In this document: positions 50,950 through 59,154 of the stretch, one piece after another
How positions within the stretch are numbered: the stretch's first letter is position 1
Layout: the number at the start of each line of letters is the position of its first letter
Source of the DNA: RUG334 sp045599645
GTDB taxonomy: Bacteria; Muiribacteriota; Ozemobacteria; Ozemobacterales; Ozemobacteraceae
DNA length: 64,000 nucleotides
NCBI GenBank assembly: GCA_045599645.1
Contig: JAZRWI010000070.1
Location: 62,001-126,000 of the forward strand
Direction of reading: 5' to 3'
Notes under the pieces: model-generated
What the model was told of the DNA's origin: nothing
Database searches by the model: none
What the model saw: only the letters and a program-made list of their open reading frames with translations
Translations under genes and position numbers: made by a program

Positions 50950-52071
50950 ATGGCTAGTGCATATACCCCAGGGCTTAAGATTGTTTCTAAGACATTAGTT
51001 GAAAAGGACAGAAAGCTTCCTCTTAAGGGTGAAGTCAGAGTTAAAAAGGGCGATAAAGTTACAGCTGAAACCATAGTTGCTGCAACAGACCTTCCTGGCA
51101 ATGTTTATCCGTTGAACCTTGCTGGTCAGTTAGGCTGCGAACCTAACGAAATCAATCTTTACCTCAAGGTAAAAGAAGGCGACCAGATAAAGAAGGGCGA
51201 TACCTTGGCAGAAACTAACGGCCTCTTTGGCTGGTTCAAGACTGTTATTGAAGCTCCAATCACAGGCAGCGTAGAAAGCCTTTCTACTGCAACAGGTCAG
51301 GCAATTCTTCGTGAACCACCTATTCCTGTTCAGGTTCATGCTTATGTCGAAGGCGTTATTGATGAAATTTACCCGGAAGAAGGCGTTAAGGTTAATTCCG
51401 TAGCTACTTATATTCAGGGTATTTTCGGTATCGGTGGTGAAGTTGTAGGGGAACTTGTAATGGTTTCTGATTCACCAGATAAGGTTCTTGAAGCTGACGA
51501 TATTAAGATTGAACACAAGGGCAAAATCATTGTCGGTGGTTCTCTTGTTACTGCCGCTGCTCTTAATAGAGCTGTAGAAGTTGGTGTTAAAGGCGTAATC
51601 GTTGGTGGTTACGATGCTGAAGACCTTAAGGAATTCCTCGGCTACGATTTGGGCGTTGCTATTACCGGCACTGAAGAATTGGGCATTACTCTTGTTGTTA
51701 CTGAAGGCTTTGGTAAGATTCAGATGGCAAAGAAGACCTATGAACTTCTTAAGAAATCTGTTGGCATGAAGACTTCTATCAACGGTGCAACCCAGATACG
51801 TGCCGGCGTTATCAGACCAGAAGTTGTTATTCCTTTGAATGCAGAAGCAGGCAAAGAAGAAGTTGTCAGCAAAAATACTGGTATGAACGTAGGCAGCCCA
51901 GTTAGAATTATCCGTGAACCTCACTTCGGTGAAGTTGCTACAGTTGTTGATCTCCCGGAACAGCCTGTAATCATTGCAACAGAAGCAAAGGTCCGTGTTG
52001 TTACAATCAAGACAACCTCTGGTGAAGAATTGACACTTCCACGTGCAAACGTAGAAATAATAGAAGAATAA
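50950..52071 (+). CDS. Barrel-sandwich (lipoyl/RnfC-like) and KOW-like domain protein of the GlmL-like operon
   Basis: A 373-residue soluble protein without a signal peptide. Residues about 20-130 look like a split barrel-sandwich hybrid (LPLKGEVRVKKGDKVTAETIVA, then VKEGDQIKKGDTLAE and APITGSVESLSTATGQ), as in lipoyl or RnfC-type hammerheads, but without the biotinylated/lipoylated Lys motif. A middle domain follows with GKIIVGGSLVTAAALNRAVEVGVKGVIVGG. The C terminus (NVGSPVRIIREPHFGEVATVVDLPE) resembles a KOW/SH3-type barrel. AAAGGA at 9 bases. 18 bases after the ATPase gene, so probably its partner. Function unknown. Confidence 0.65.
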   Translation: MASAYTPGLKIVSKTLVEKDRKLPLKGEVRVKKGDKVTAETIVAATDLPGNVYPLNLAGQLGCEPNEINLYLKVKEGDQIKKGDTLAETNGLFGWFKTVIEAPITGSVESLSTATGQAILREPPIPVQVHAYVEGVIDEIYPEEGVKVNSVATYIQGIFGIGGEVVGELVMVSDSPDKVLEADDIKIEHKGKIIVGGSLVTAAALNRAVEVGVKGVIVGGYDAEDLKEFLGYDLGVAITGTEELGITLVVTEGFGKIQMAKKTYELLKKSVGMKTSINGATQIRAGVIRPEVVIPLNAEAGKEEVVSKNTGMNVGSPVRIIREPHFGEVATVVDLPEQPVIIATEAKVRVVTIKTTSGEELTLPRANVEIIEE

Positions 52072-52073
52072 TC

Positions 52074-53327
52074 ATGGCTGATAATCACGAAATAAATACC
52101 GATCAATTAAAAAAAGAAGTTAAAGAAGAGCTTCTGAAGCGCGAAATAATGATGGGGCTTCAGGAAGACGAAATAGACCTTTTTGAGCTTCTTGCTGTTC
52201 TTAAAAAGTATTGGAAGCTTATTGTCGTATTCCCGGTAATTGTTGCAATTCTTGTTGCTGGTTATTCTTTGCTGATGCCAAATTACTACAAGGCTCAGGG
52301 AACTATATTCGTTCATTCTTCTTCTGGCGGAAGTGGTATGCTTGCAAGCCTTATGGGCAGCTTGCCTATAGGCGGTCTTATGGGCGGCCTCGGTGGCGGT
52401 GGCGGAGCTAATTACCTTACCTGCTTCCTTCAGAGCGCTACCATGAGCGATTATATTATCAAGACCTTTGGCATTGCTACAAATCCTGCTATTATTGGCG
52501 ATAAGCAGCCTGATCCTGATGAACCTATCATTTATGATGATATTCTGAAAATGATGGAAAAGATTGTATCAGTAGATAACGATGCAAAGACTGGTCTTAT
52601 CACAATCTCTGCTGAAACAATGAATGCTACTACTTCTGCTGAAATAGTAGCTGCATACATTGACAGACTTGGCAAATTCTCCATGGGTCCCCAGAAGGAA
52701 AAGAGAATATTCATTGAAAAGCAGCTTGCATTAGTTGGCAAAGAACTTGAAGTTACTGAAAATGAATACAAAAATTTCCAGGATAAATATAAGATGTTTG
52801 CCCTTGATAAGCAGACAGCAGCAGCTATTGATAAGATGGCTCTTCTTGAAACCCAGAGGGTAACATCAAATATTTCACTTGAAATGCAGCAGAGACTTCT
52901 CAAAGCTTCTGGCAACGTATCAGAGCTTGTAAAGATGGAAGCCCAGAAGGTTGCAGAAGAAGCTAAGACTGAAGCAATCAAGAAAGAAATCGGTGAAATG
53001 GAAAAGGAACTGGCTACTTTGCCAGATGTTTCCATGGAATTTTTGAGACTTCAGAGAAATCTCAAGGTTAAAGAAAAGGTTTATGCTGTTCTTGTTGAAC
53101 AGTATGAAATGGCTAAGATTACTGAAGCTGAAGAAGGCAGCCAGTTTGAAGTTATTGACCAGCCTAGGATTCCAGAAAGAAAATCTAAGCCCAAGAGAGC
53201 TATTATGGTTATCTTAGCTGGCTTGAGTGCAGGTGTTCTTGCTGTATTTGGCGCATTCCTCATGGAATTTCTGAAACGCCGCAAGGAACAGGAAGCCAAG
53301 GAAGCTGCTAAGAACGCTGCAGCCTGA
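52074..53327 (+). CDS. Wzz-type polysaccharide co-polymerase/chain-length determinant
   Basis: A 417-residue inner-membrane protein of the Wzz/PCP family, which sets glycan chain length or helps export. The N terminus EIDLFELLAVLKKYWKLIVVFPVIVAILVAGYSLLMPNYYKA contains the first membrane segment (about 45-66). A Gly-rich stretch (about 80-106) and long coiled-coil helices (about 205-330) follow. The second membrane segment is at about 375-397, preceded by the Pro-rich PRIPERKSKPKRA motif. A cytoplasmic Lys/Ala tail follows; no tyrosine-kinase domain is fused. It starts two bases after the preceding stop, so it belongs to the same operon. It may work with the Wza-like protein at 21634. Confidence 0.85.
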   Translation: MADNHEINTDQLKKEVKEELLKREIMMGLQEDEIDLFELLAVLKKYWKLIVVFPVIVAILVAGYSLLMPNYYKAQGTIFVHSSSGGSGMLASLMGSLPIGGLMGGLGGGGGANYLTCFLQSATMSDYIIKTFGIATNPAIIGDKQPDPDEPIIYDDILKMMEKIVSVDNDAKTGLITISAETMNATTSAEIVAAYIDRLGKFSMGPQKEKRIFIEKQLALVGKELEVTENEYKNFQDKYKMFALDKQTAAAIDKMALLETQRVTSNISLEMQQRLLKASGNVSELVKMEAQKVAEEAKTEAIKKEIGEMEKELATLPDVSMEFLRLQRNLKVKEKVYAVLVEQYEMAKITEAEEGSQFEVIDQPRIPERKSKPKRAIMVILAGLSAGVLAVFGAFLMEFLKRRKEQEAKEAAKNAAA

Positions 53328-53357
53328 TAATCAGCTTTTAAGTAACATAGTTGCTTT

Positions 53358-55013
53358 ATGACAATATTTGAGTGGGTTCGTTATAGACTTTCAAAGATTT
53401 ATCAAATCTCTGAAGATGCAACGAAACCCACTCAAATGCTTTTAGAAATAGGTGCACCAAAGGATTTTTGCAACATATTTGGTAACCTTAAAGATATAGA
53501 ATACCCTCTGAAAGACGCGTATGACGGTAAGGTTCCTGATCTTGAAGCCCGGTCAAGGACCTCGAAAAGGGTTAAAGGGCAATTTTATACACCAGAAAGC
53601 CTGGCTGAAAAGATGGTGGTTCAGACCATTAGTGATGATGGCTTTGATAATTCCGGAAACACTATTCTTGATCCGGCCTGTGGTGATGGCAGTTTCCTAT
53701 TAGCTGCTTCAAATTATCTCTCATTAGATAATATTTATGGCTATGATATAGATCCTTATGCTTTGCTTGTCTGCTTTGTAAGAATAGTCACAATTTATCC
53801 GGGTAAAGGCTGGCCAAAGCTTGAAATGAGAGATTTTTTGCTCAACAGGCCATTGAAAAAGTTTTCTGTTATTGTTGGAAATCCGCCTTATAAGGTAAAT
53901 CTTGATGAAGCCTATAAGTCTAAATTACATCATATTTATTCAACAACAGAAGGGGAACTTGATTTATATACCTTTTTCTTTGAAGCAAGTATTTCATGCC
54001 TTAAAACAGATGGAGTTCTCTCCATGGTTACTTCGCATACATGGCTTGTAAATCATCAATGTAAGAAAATCAGGGAATTCATTTTTAATAAAGAAGTATT
54101 AAGTATTTCCATGCTTCCACCTAGATTCTTTAATTTTGCTCCAGGGGTTTTAGGGGTTGTTACGACTGTAAAGAACAAGGATGCTATAAAAGACTATTCT
54201 GTAGATATTTTTACTGATTATTCAGAAAAAAATGGTTGGGCAACAGAGTTTAATACAACATCTGAAAAGCTTAAACAAGGAATAGGGCTCAGAGATGCTA
54301 TGATTCCTGAGGAGTTAAGCGGTATATTTTCAGATATGGAGGCTTCAGGCATATTACTAGGTGATATTTGCAAAATAGGGGTTGGTATTCAGGAGTCTGC
54401 AAATAAATCTGGCGCTTCCTCAAAATTTGTGTTTGATGAACCAAAGGATGAATCCTTTAAACCAGTCTTGAGGGGCAGGGAAATAGAAGCATTTAAAATT
54501 AACTGGGAAAATAAGTATATTCAATTCGGTCCGCATTTGGCTTATGCAGGCGATGAGAATGTATATATGAATCCAAAAATATTGTATCAGAATATACGTA
54601 ATGAAAAGCTGAAAACAAGATTAGTAGCTACGTTAGATAAAAAAGGATATTATTTTAAAAATTCATTATCATTTATTGTTTCAAAAGATAGACGATTTAG
54701 CCTGGAATTTTTAACCGGCTTATTCAATTCAACACTGATTAATGCCTGGTTTGCCGGCAAGAATCATAGTTTTCATGTAACAGTTACTCAGGTCAGACAA
54801 ATTCCTTTGCCGAGATATAACAAATCAAAATTTCAAAAGGTAGAGAAGTTAGTCGTTGCTCTTCTGAAGAATGATAAGAATACCAAGGATTGGCAGGCAA
54901 CTTTTGATAAGCTAAATATAGCAGTCTTAGAATGCTATTTGAATAAGCCATCTGAACCAAAACAGATATTATCTGACTTAGACAGCTTTATGACCAGAGC
55001 TGCAGCATTATGA
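53358..55013 (+). CDS. Solitary type II-like adenine-specific DNA methyltransferase (Eco57I/TaqI class)
   Basis: Methylates adenine N6 in DNA. The 551-residue product has VKGQFYTPESLAEKMV (motif X region), SAM-binding motif I DPACGDGSF (about 111-119), catalytic motif IV NPPY (about 173-176) and a C-terminal TaqI-type target-recognition region (KPVLRGREIEAFKINW, KNSLSFIVSK). No nuclease domain is visible in the short N terminus and no restriction gene is adjacent, so it is an orphan methylase. It could serve epigenetic control or be a remnant of a restriction-modification system. No clear Shine-Dalgarno. It is more AT-rich than the genes before it, suggesting transfer. Confidence 0.85.
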   Translation: MTIFEWVRYRLSKIYQISEDATKPTQMLLEIGAPKDFCNIFGNLKDIEYPLKDAYDGKVPDLEARSRTSKRVKGQFYTPESLAEKMVVQTISDDGFDNSGNTILDPACGDGSFLLAASNYLSLDNIYGYDIDPYALLVCFVRIVTIYPGKGWPKLEMRDFLLNRPLKKFSVIVGNPPYKVNLDEAYKSKLHHIYSTTEGELDLYTFFFEASISCLKTDGVLSMVTSHTWLVNHQCKKIREFIFNKEVLSISMLPPRFFNFAPGVLGVVTTVKNKDAIKDYSVDIFTDYSEKNGWATEFNTTSEKLKQGIGLRDAMIPEELSGIFSDMEASGILLGDICKIGVGIQESANKSGASSKFVFDEPKDESFKPVLRGREIEAFKINWENKYIQFGPHLAYAGDENVYMNPKILYQNIRNEKLKTRLVATLDKKGYYFKNSLSFIVSKDRRFSLEFLTGLFNSTLINAWFAGKNHSFHVTVTQVRQIPLPRYNKSKFQKVEKLVVALLKNDKNTKDWQATFDKLNIAVLECYLNKPSEPKQILSDLDSFMTRAAAL

Positions 55014-55030
55014 TTTTTTTTTTTTTTTTT
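55014..55030 (+). repeat. T17 homopolymer tract directly after the methylase stop codon
   Basis: Seventeen consecutive T follow TGA without a preceding GC-rich stem. It is not a standard terminator. Such a tract is prone to slippage, but here it lies outside the reading frame. Confidence 0.8.
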
Positions 55031-55360
55031 GAGTTTACTTCCCGCCAACAATTAATAATGAATTAGACTTCAGCTGTGAATGCGGTCTTGCGGCCGATGA
55101 ATGATTCTGCTTCGTTTATGAATGAGGCTATCGCCTATTTGGTAGATACTTGGCTCTCTTTTACTTACAAGCAACATTTCTCAGCCGGGAGCCGATGGCC
55201 GACGGCTGTCAGCGGCTGTTTTCTCTCGGCCAATAGCTGGCAGTCAGAAGCTAAAAGCTGTAAGCTGGAAAGCAGAAATCTTCTATACATGTTTGGAGCT
55301 GAAGTGTGATTCTATAGCCCACATTCGTCACAGCTTCGCTGTGCCACCTTCTCCCTGAAG
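55031..55360. repeat. Dispersed repeats, non-coding
   Basis: Holds the GACTTCAGCTGTGAATG repeat (55062-55135, see 7092), GCCGATGGCCGACGGCTG-type pieces also present near 13035, and the ATTCGTCACAGCTTCGCTGTGCC repeat (55322-55380). An ORF can be drawn over 55076-55309, but it consists of repeat sequence and I do not accept it. Confidence 0.5.
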
Positions 55361-55511
55361 GAAGAAGGCCTCGCAGGGGCGGGCTATAGCTACGAGCAGT
55401 GCATAATTACCACCCGATAATGAAGAAGGCCTCGCAGGGGCGGGCTATAGCTACGAGCAGTGCATAATTACCACCCGATAATGAAGAAGGCCTCGCAGGG
55501 GCGGGCTATAG
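55361..55511. repeat. 61-bp tandem repeat, about 2.5 copies
   Basis: Units start at 55361, 55422 and 55483 with GAAGAAGGCCTCGCAGGGGC. The copies appear identical, indicating recent duplication. Its first 20 bases are the tail of the dispersed repeat at 33067. Confidence 0.8.
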
Positions 55512-55676
55512 AATCACCCTTATACATCCACTGCTATAGAACATATCCTGCTTTCAAGCTTTGAGCTTCTGGTTTCCAAGCTTCGAGCTTTCTGACTTTC
55601 AAGCTTCAGGCTAACTAGCTTTCTAATTATTTTCTTGAAAGAGGGGCGGGGTTGTGATAATCTTGTGATACTTAAA

Positions 55677-55692
55677 CAGCCATTAATGGCTG
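55677..55692 (+). promoter_or_regulatory. 16-bp palindrome before the FmdB-like gene
   Basis: CAGCCATTAATGGCTG followed by AATTTTTT, 37 bases before the ATG at 55729. It could be a weak terminator for upstream transcripts or an operator. Confidence 0.4.
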
Positions 55693-55728
55693 AATTTTTT
55701 ATGCAATGTTGCTAGGAGGAAAGGTAAA

Positions 55729-56040
55729 ATGCCTACCTACAGTTATCGGTGTACCAAGTGTGAAAAGGTTTTTGATGCCTTTCATTCAATGAGTTGCACA
55801 GATCCGCAATATTGCCCTGACTGTGGTGCCGTTGGCACTAAGCTCTTATCTGCTAGCTCGGTAATATTTAAAGGTTCTGGTTTCTATTCAACTGACTATC
55901 GTGATTCAGGCTATCTTGAAGCTAAAAAGAAAGACAATAATGAAGCTTCAAAGCCGGCTCCATCAACAGATACAAAAGCTTCAAAGCCAGCTGAAACTAA
56001 GCCAGCCGAAACCACGAAAGCTTCAACCCCTAAGAAGTGA
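55729..56040 (+). CDS. FmdB-family zinc-ribbon protein
   Basis: A 103-residue protein starting MPTYSYRCTKCEKVFD with CxxC at about 8-11 and CPDC at about 30-33, a one-zinc ribbon typical of the FmdB putative regulatory family. The C-terminal half is a Lys/Ala/Pro/Thr-rich tail (SKPAETKPAETTKAS), which is common and probably disordered. Function is unproven; regulatory or translation-linked roles have been proposed for the family. AGGAGGAAAGG precedes the ATG, a strong ribosome-binding site. It stands alone between repeat islands. Confidence 0.85.
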   Translation: MPTYSYRCTKCEKVFDAFHSMSCTDPQYCPDCGAVGTKLLSASSVIFKGSGFYSTDYRDSGYLEAKKKDNNEASKPAPSTDTKASKPAETKPAETTKASTPKK

Positions 56041-56119
56041 TACCTTCTATACTAAGGCGAGTGTAAAAATACGCTTTTGGCTGTTAGCTATTGGCTATTG
56101 GCCGAGAGAGCCGCTACGA

Positions 56120-56266
56120 AGAGACTGTCTGAATACTCGATTTTATGCATTCAAAACAAGTTTCTTCTAAAATCGAAACCCTCCCTACCCTCCCTTAAAA
56201 AGGGAGGTTTTTAGGAATCTACTGTACATCGGGATTTTTACAAATTTCTAGTTTTCAGACAGCCTC
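56120..56266 (+). repeat. MITE-like element, copy 8
   Basis: Same element with starting end AGAGACTGTC and final end CAGACAGCCTC. The right flank continues CGAAAGGGGGTAA, half of the hairpin target repeat. Confidence 0.8.
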
Positions 56267-56283
56267 CGAAAGGGGGTAATTTT

Positions 56284-57438
56284 TCAGTTTTCATATAAAG
56301 CTTTTATGTTGTTGACCAGGTTGTCGACTGAATATCTGGCTGCAACTTCTTTTCTTAGTGCAGGCGAATAGCTGCTTTTTTGCGGGTTAACCAGTATTTC
56401 TGATAATTTTTTTGTGAATGCTTCGGGTTCAGATGGAAGCAGATAGCCTAATTTGCCGGTTTGAAGAACTTCAGAAACTCCGCCGACATTTGTTGCTGCA
56501 ACAGGGCATCCTGAGGCAAGCGCTTCAATAATCACAACAGGTGTTCCTTCGTTTTTTGAGCATAAAACAAGTAAATCTAAGTCGGAATATACGTTTTCAA
56601 TATCCCTTACATTCCCGAAAAAATGAACATTGTTGTTCAATTCTAAGTCTGAAACCTGCTGTTTAAGCTTGCTTTCTAATTCCCCAGAGCCAAGAATAGC
56701 CAGATGAAGATTGCTGCGGTTTTTGCAGAGTTCTTTCATTGAATTTATAAGTATTTGGTGGTTCTTGACAGGAACAAGTCTTGCAACAATACCAATAATA
56801 ATATCCTTTCCCTTAAAACCGGCATTGTTACGCCAGTTGCCAGATTTCCGCTTTGTAGACATATTTTTTGATAAATCCAAACCTAAGGGAACTACTTTAA
56901 TTTTGTTTGGGTCTTTTATGTGTAATATCTGATTCAGCTCAGCACGTAATCCTGGAGTAAGCGCTATCAGGTTAGTTGAAAAACGTGCGAAAATACGTTC
57001 TATGGCTATAATTAGCGTGGTAAAAACCTTAGGAAAATATCCACTGAATACATGGCCATGATAAGTATGATAAATTCTGCGAACGCCGCAGAGGAGGGCT
57101 GCAAATCTTCCCAAAACACCGGCCTTTGCAGTATGAGTATGAACTATATCAGGCTTGAAGGTTTTGATTTCACGAAAAATTCTCATAAAAGCCTTAAGGT
57201 CATCTAATGGTGAAATTGCTCTGCCCATGCATTCAATGATTTTCAGGTCTATATTTTTTTCTTGGGCAAGGTCATACATATTGCCTTCGTGCCGGCCTGG
57301 CTGACCACTTATCAGAACTGTTTCATAGCCGAATCGCCGTAGGCCGTCGGACAGGTTTACCACATGCTTTGACGGGCCGCCTACGTTCATTCTGCTGATG
57401 ATTCTTAATACTTTGATTTTGGAAAAATTTTCGTTCAT
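56284..57438 (-). CDS. Family 4 glycosyltransferase (GT-B fold)
   Basis: A 384-residue cytoplasmic or membrane-associated glycosyltransferase acting in polysaccharide or lipid-linked glycan synthesis. The N-terminal domain begins KIKVLRIISRMNVGGPSKHVVNLSDGL, with IVHTHTAKAGVLGRFAA and YHTYHGHVF as acceptor-side motifs. The donor domain shows IGIVARLVPVKNHQILI and the GT4 E-x7-E-type signature CSKNEGTPVVIIEALASGCPVAATNVGG. The ATG at 57438 is chosen over a TTG at 57471, which would overlap the divergent HIT-gene promoter. Sugar specificity cannot be told. It may serve the same glycan pathway as the Wza-, Wzz- and Wzy-type proteins in the window. Confidence 0.88.
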   Translation of the reverse strand: MNENFSKIKVLRIISRMNVGGPSKHVVNLSDGLRRFGYETVLISGQPGRHEGNMYDLAQEKNIDLKIIECMGRAISPLDDLKAFMRIFREIKTFKPDIVHTHTAKAGVLGRFAALLCGVRRIYHTYHGHVFSGYFPKVFTTLIIAIERIFARFSTNLIALTPGLRAELNQILHIKDPNKIKVVPLGLDLSKNMSTKRKSGNWRNNAGFKGKDIIIGIVARLVPVKNHQILINSMKELCKNRSNLHLAILGSGELESKLKQQVSDLELNNNVHFFGNVRDIENVYSDLDLLVLCSKNEGTPVVIIEALASGCPVAATNVGGVSEVLQTGKLGYLLPSEPEAFTKKLSEILVNPQKSSYSPALRKEVAARYSVDNLVNNIKALYEN

Positions 57439-57465
57439 AATTTTTGCTACAAAATAAACGCTTCC

Positions 57466-57494
57466 TTGCAACAGGTCAAGGTTTTTGTTAGTAT
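57466..57494 (+). promoter_or_regulatory. Possible promoter of the HIT gene
   Basis: TTGCAA (57466-57471), 17-base spacer, TAGTAT (57489-57494), 34 bases before the ATG at 57529. A TATAAT at 57501-57506 offers an alternative -10 box without a good -35. Confidence 0.4.
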
Positions 57495-57528
57495 AGAGAG
57501 TATAATAAATGTAAAGACAGGTATAAAA

Positions 57529-58029
57529 ATGAGCTTTGACAGATATTTGTTTATTCCAAATAAAATGGGCTATATTAAGGGAAGCAATCGTCCTAAGGTT
57601 GATTGTATTCTTTGTTCTGTCTGTGATAATGACCCCAAGGTAGATAATCTTGTATTATGGAAAAATGAGTTAGTCGCTGCTTCCATAAATCTTTATCCGT
57701 ATACTTCAGGACATACTTTGATTTTCCCGGTCCGACATGTAACAGAAACAAATCAGCTTACAGATGAAGAGGTTTTACTGATTCATAAGCTGCAGGTTTT
57801 TACCATAGAAGCTCTAAAAAAGCTTTATAATCCGGCAGGCTTTAATATCGGTTATAATATTGGACAAGCTTCCGGGGCCAGTATAAGCCATATTCATCAG
57901 CATATTGTTCCAAGGTATCCAAGAGAGCTTGGTTTTGTTGATATTATATCTGGGACAAAGATTCTGATAGAAGATCCTCAGGTTACCTTAGAAAAATTGA
58001 GAAATGCCTTTAAAGACTTCAAAATTTAA
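57529..58029 (+). CDS. HIT-family nucleotide hydrolase/transferase
   Basis: A 166-residue protein of the histidine-triad family, acting on nucleotide phosphoesters such as Ap4A or AMP-conjugates. It has a Cys pair CILCSVC (about 23-29) as in zinc-binding HIT proteins, the YPYTSGHTLIFPVRHV strand and the triad HIHQHIVPR (about 125-133). The ATG at 57529 with ACAGGT at 7 bases is preferred over an upstream start at 57466 that falls inside the predicted promoter. First gene of a plus-strand series running to nadK. Confidence 0.88.
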   Translation: MSFDRYLFIPNKMGYIKGSNRPKVDCILCSVCDNDPKVDNLVLWKNELVAASINLYPYTSGHTLIFPVRHVTETNQLTDEEVLLIHKLQVFTIEALKKLYNPAGFNIGYNIGQASGASISHIHQHIVPRYPRELGFVDIISGTKILIEDPQVTLEKLRNAFKDFKI

Positions 58030-58073
58030 GGCTTTGCGTATATAATATATGTAATTAAAAATTAGGAGCTAAT

Positions 58074-58733
58074 ATGAAAAGCAATATTATCGGAATTATA
58101 GCAGCAGGTCTGTTGGTTTCCGGTGTTTGTTATGCAGATTTCCCAGAAGAAGATTTAAGAATTCTTGGCTACAGTGATAGAGTTGTTGAGGCTATTGATC
58201 AGGATTTTGGTCTGATTTGTCATACTGAAGAAGATTTGCCTACAGCCAATGATGAAATCAGCGAAGTTGATTCAACAGTAGAACAGCTAAAGGAACTGGG
58301 TGTTTCACGTTCAATTACACCTGCAAATGTTGATCGTTCAGCCGAAATAAAGGCTAAGAATGAAGCAATCTGGAACGATATTAACTCAAAGCTTGAAAAA
58401 TCTGAAGGCGTTGTCGTTAGCGAAGAAGTTAAGCAATATATTAAGAATAGTATTGCAAAGGTTCTTGTTGATAACGGTTACAACATTGTTCAGCTAGATA
58501 TTATTCCTTTGGCAGAAGGTAGCACTAAGAATGCTGTCAGGGCATTAGTAAGAGTCGTTAAGCCAATGAAGAGCGGCAGTTATGAAGAAGTTCAGGCCCG
58601 TCTTGCCCACATTAAAGACTTATGCTTGGACGCCGCTACAATAAATGGTGACTGTATGCTTTCAGAAATGACTACCTTTATTGCTGAAAACCCAAAGAAT
58701 AATTATTATTACGAAAAGACTATTCTGAAATAA
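58074..58733 (+). CDS. Secreted protein of unknown function
   Basis: A 219-residue protein with a clear signal peptide (residues 4-20, IIGIIAAGLLVSGVCYA). The mature part is acidic and helical at first, then has an alpha/beta stretch (VLVDNGYNIVQLDIIPLAEGSTKNAVRALVRVVKPM). No domain is recognised. TAGGAG lies 6 bases before the ATG. Two bases separate it from the next gene, so they are co-transcribed. Confidence 0.65.
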   Translation: MKSNIIGIIAAGLLVSGVCYADFPEEDLRILGYSDRVVEAIDQDFGLICHTEEDLPTANDEISEVDSTVEQLKELGVSRSITPANVDRSAEIKAKNEAIWNDINSKLEKSEGVVVSEEVKQYIKNSIAKVLVDNGYNIVQLDIIPLAEGSTKNAVRALVRVVKPMKSGSYEEVQARLAHIKDLCLDAATINGDCMLSEMTTFIAENPKNNYYYEKTILK

Positions 58734-58735
58734 TC

Positions 58736-59134
58736 ATGAACTTACTTGAAAATTCCAGCAGCTTTGGAAAATTTATGGCCTATGCTATTGTTTGCACATT
58801 GATTGTTGCATTCGGTGCCATAGGCTCTGTTCTTGCTGGGAATTTTGGAGAGCAGTATTCTTTGTTAGGCTTGTTCCTAGGGTCTTCTCTTGGGGCTTTT
58901 ATTGCTGTTTATGAATCTACAGTAATAGGCTGTATTGTGGGAATGCTTATAGGAGCTTTGATTTCACCTGTTCTGTATCATTTTATTGATTTTGAAACAG
59001 CCTACCTTGCTGTCTTTATTAGCTCTTTAATAGGCGCAATATTAGGCGAACCGATAGCTTCCTTCTGGCATGAAAGTGATTACACTGAAGATAAGCCAGA
59101 AGATGAAGACGATTTCAATGATAAAAACAATTAG
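58736..59134 (+). CDS. Small glycine-zipper membrane protein
   Basis: A 132-residue protein with four hydrophobic segments (about 13-34, 42-57, 62-82, 88-105), many small residues (GSSLGAF, GCIVGMLIGALI, SSLIGAILGEPI) as in glycine-zipper helices, and a very acidic tail (DYTEDKPEDEDDFNDKNN). Function is unknown. It lies between a secreted protein and a zinc-ribbon TPR membrane protein in one operon. Confidence 0.6.
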   Translation: MNLLENSSSFGKFMAYAIVCTLIVAFGAIGSVLAGNFGEQYSLLGLFLGSSLGAFIAVYESTVIGCIVGMLIGALISPVLYHFIDFETAYLAVFISSLIGAILGEPIASFWHESDYTEDKPEDEDDFNDKNN

Positions 59135-59154
59135 AAAGTAGGCCTGTTTTATAT

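Noticed and set aside
55076..55309. 77-codon ORF after the methylase
   Set aside because: Consists of dispersed repeat sequence shared with 7092 and 13035; no homology or ribosome-binding site seen.
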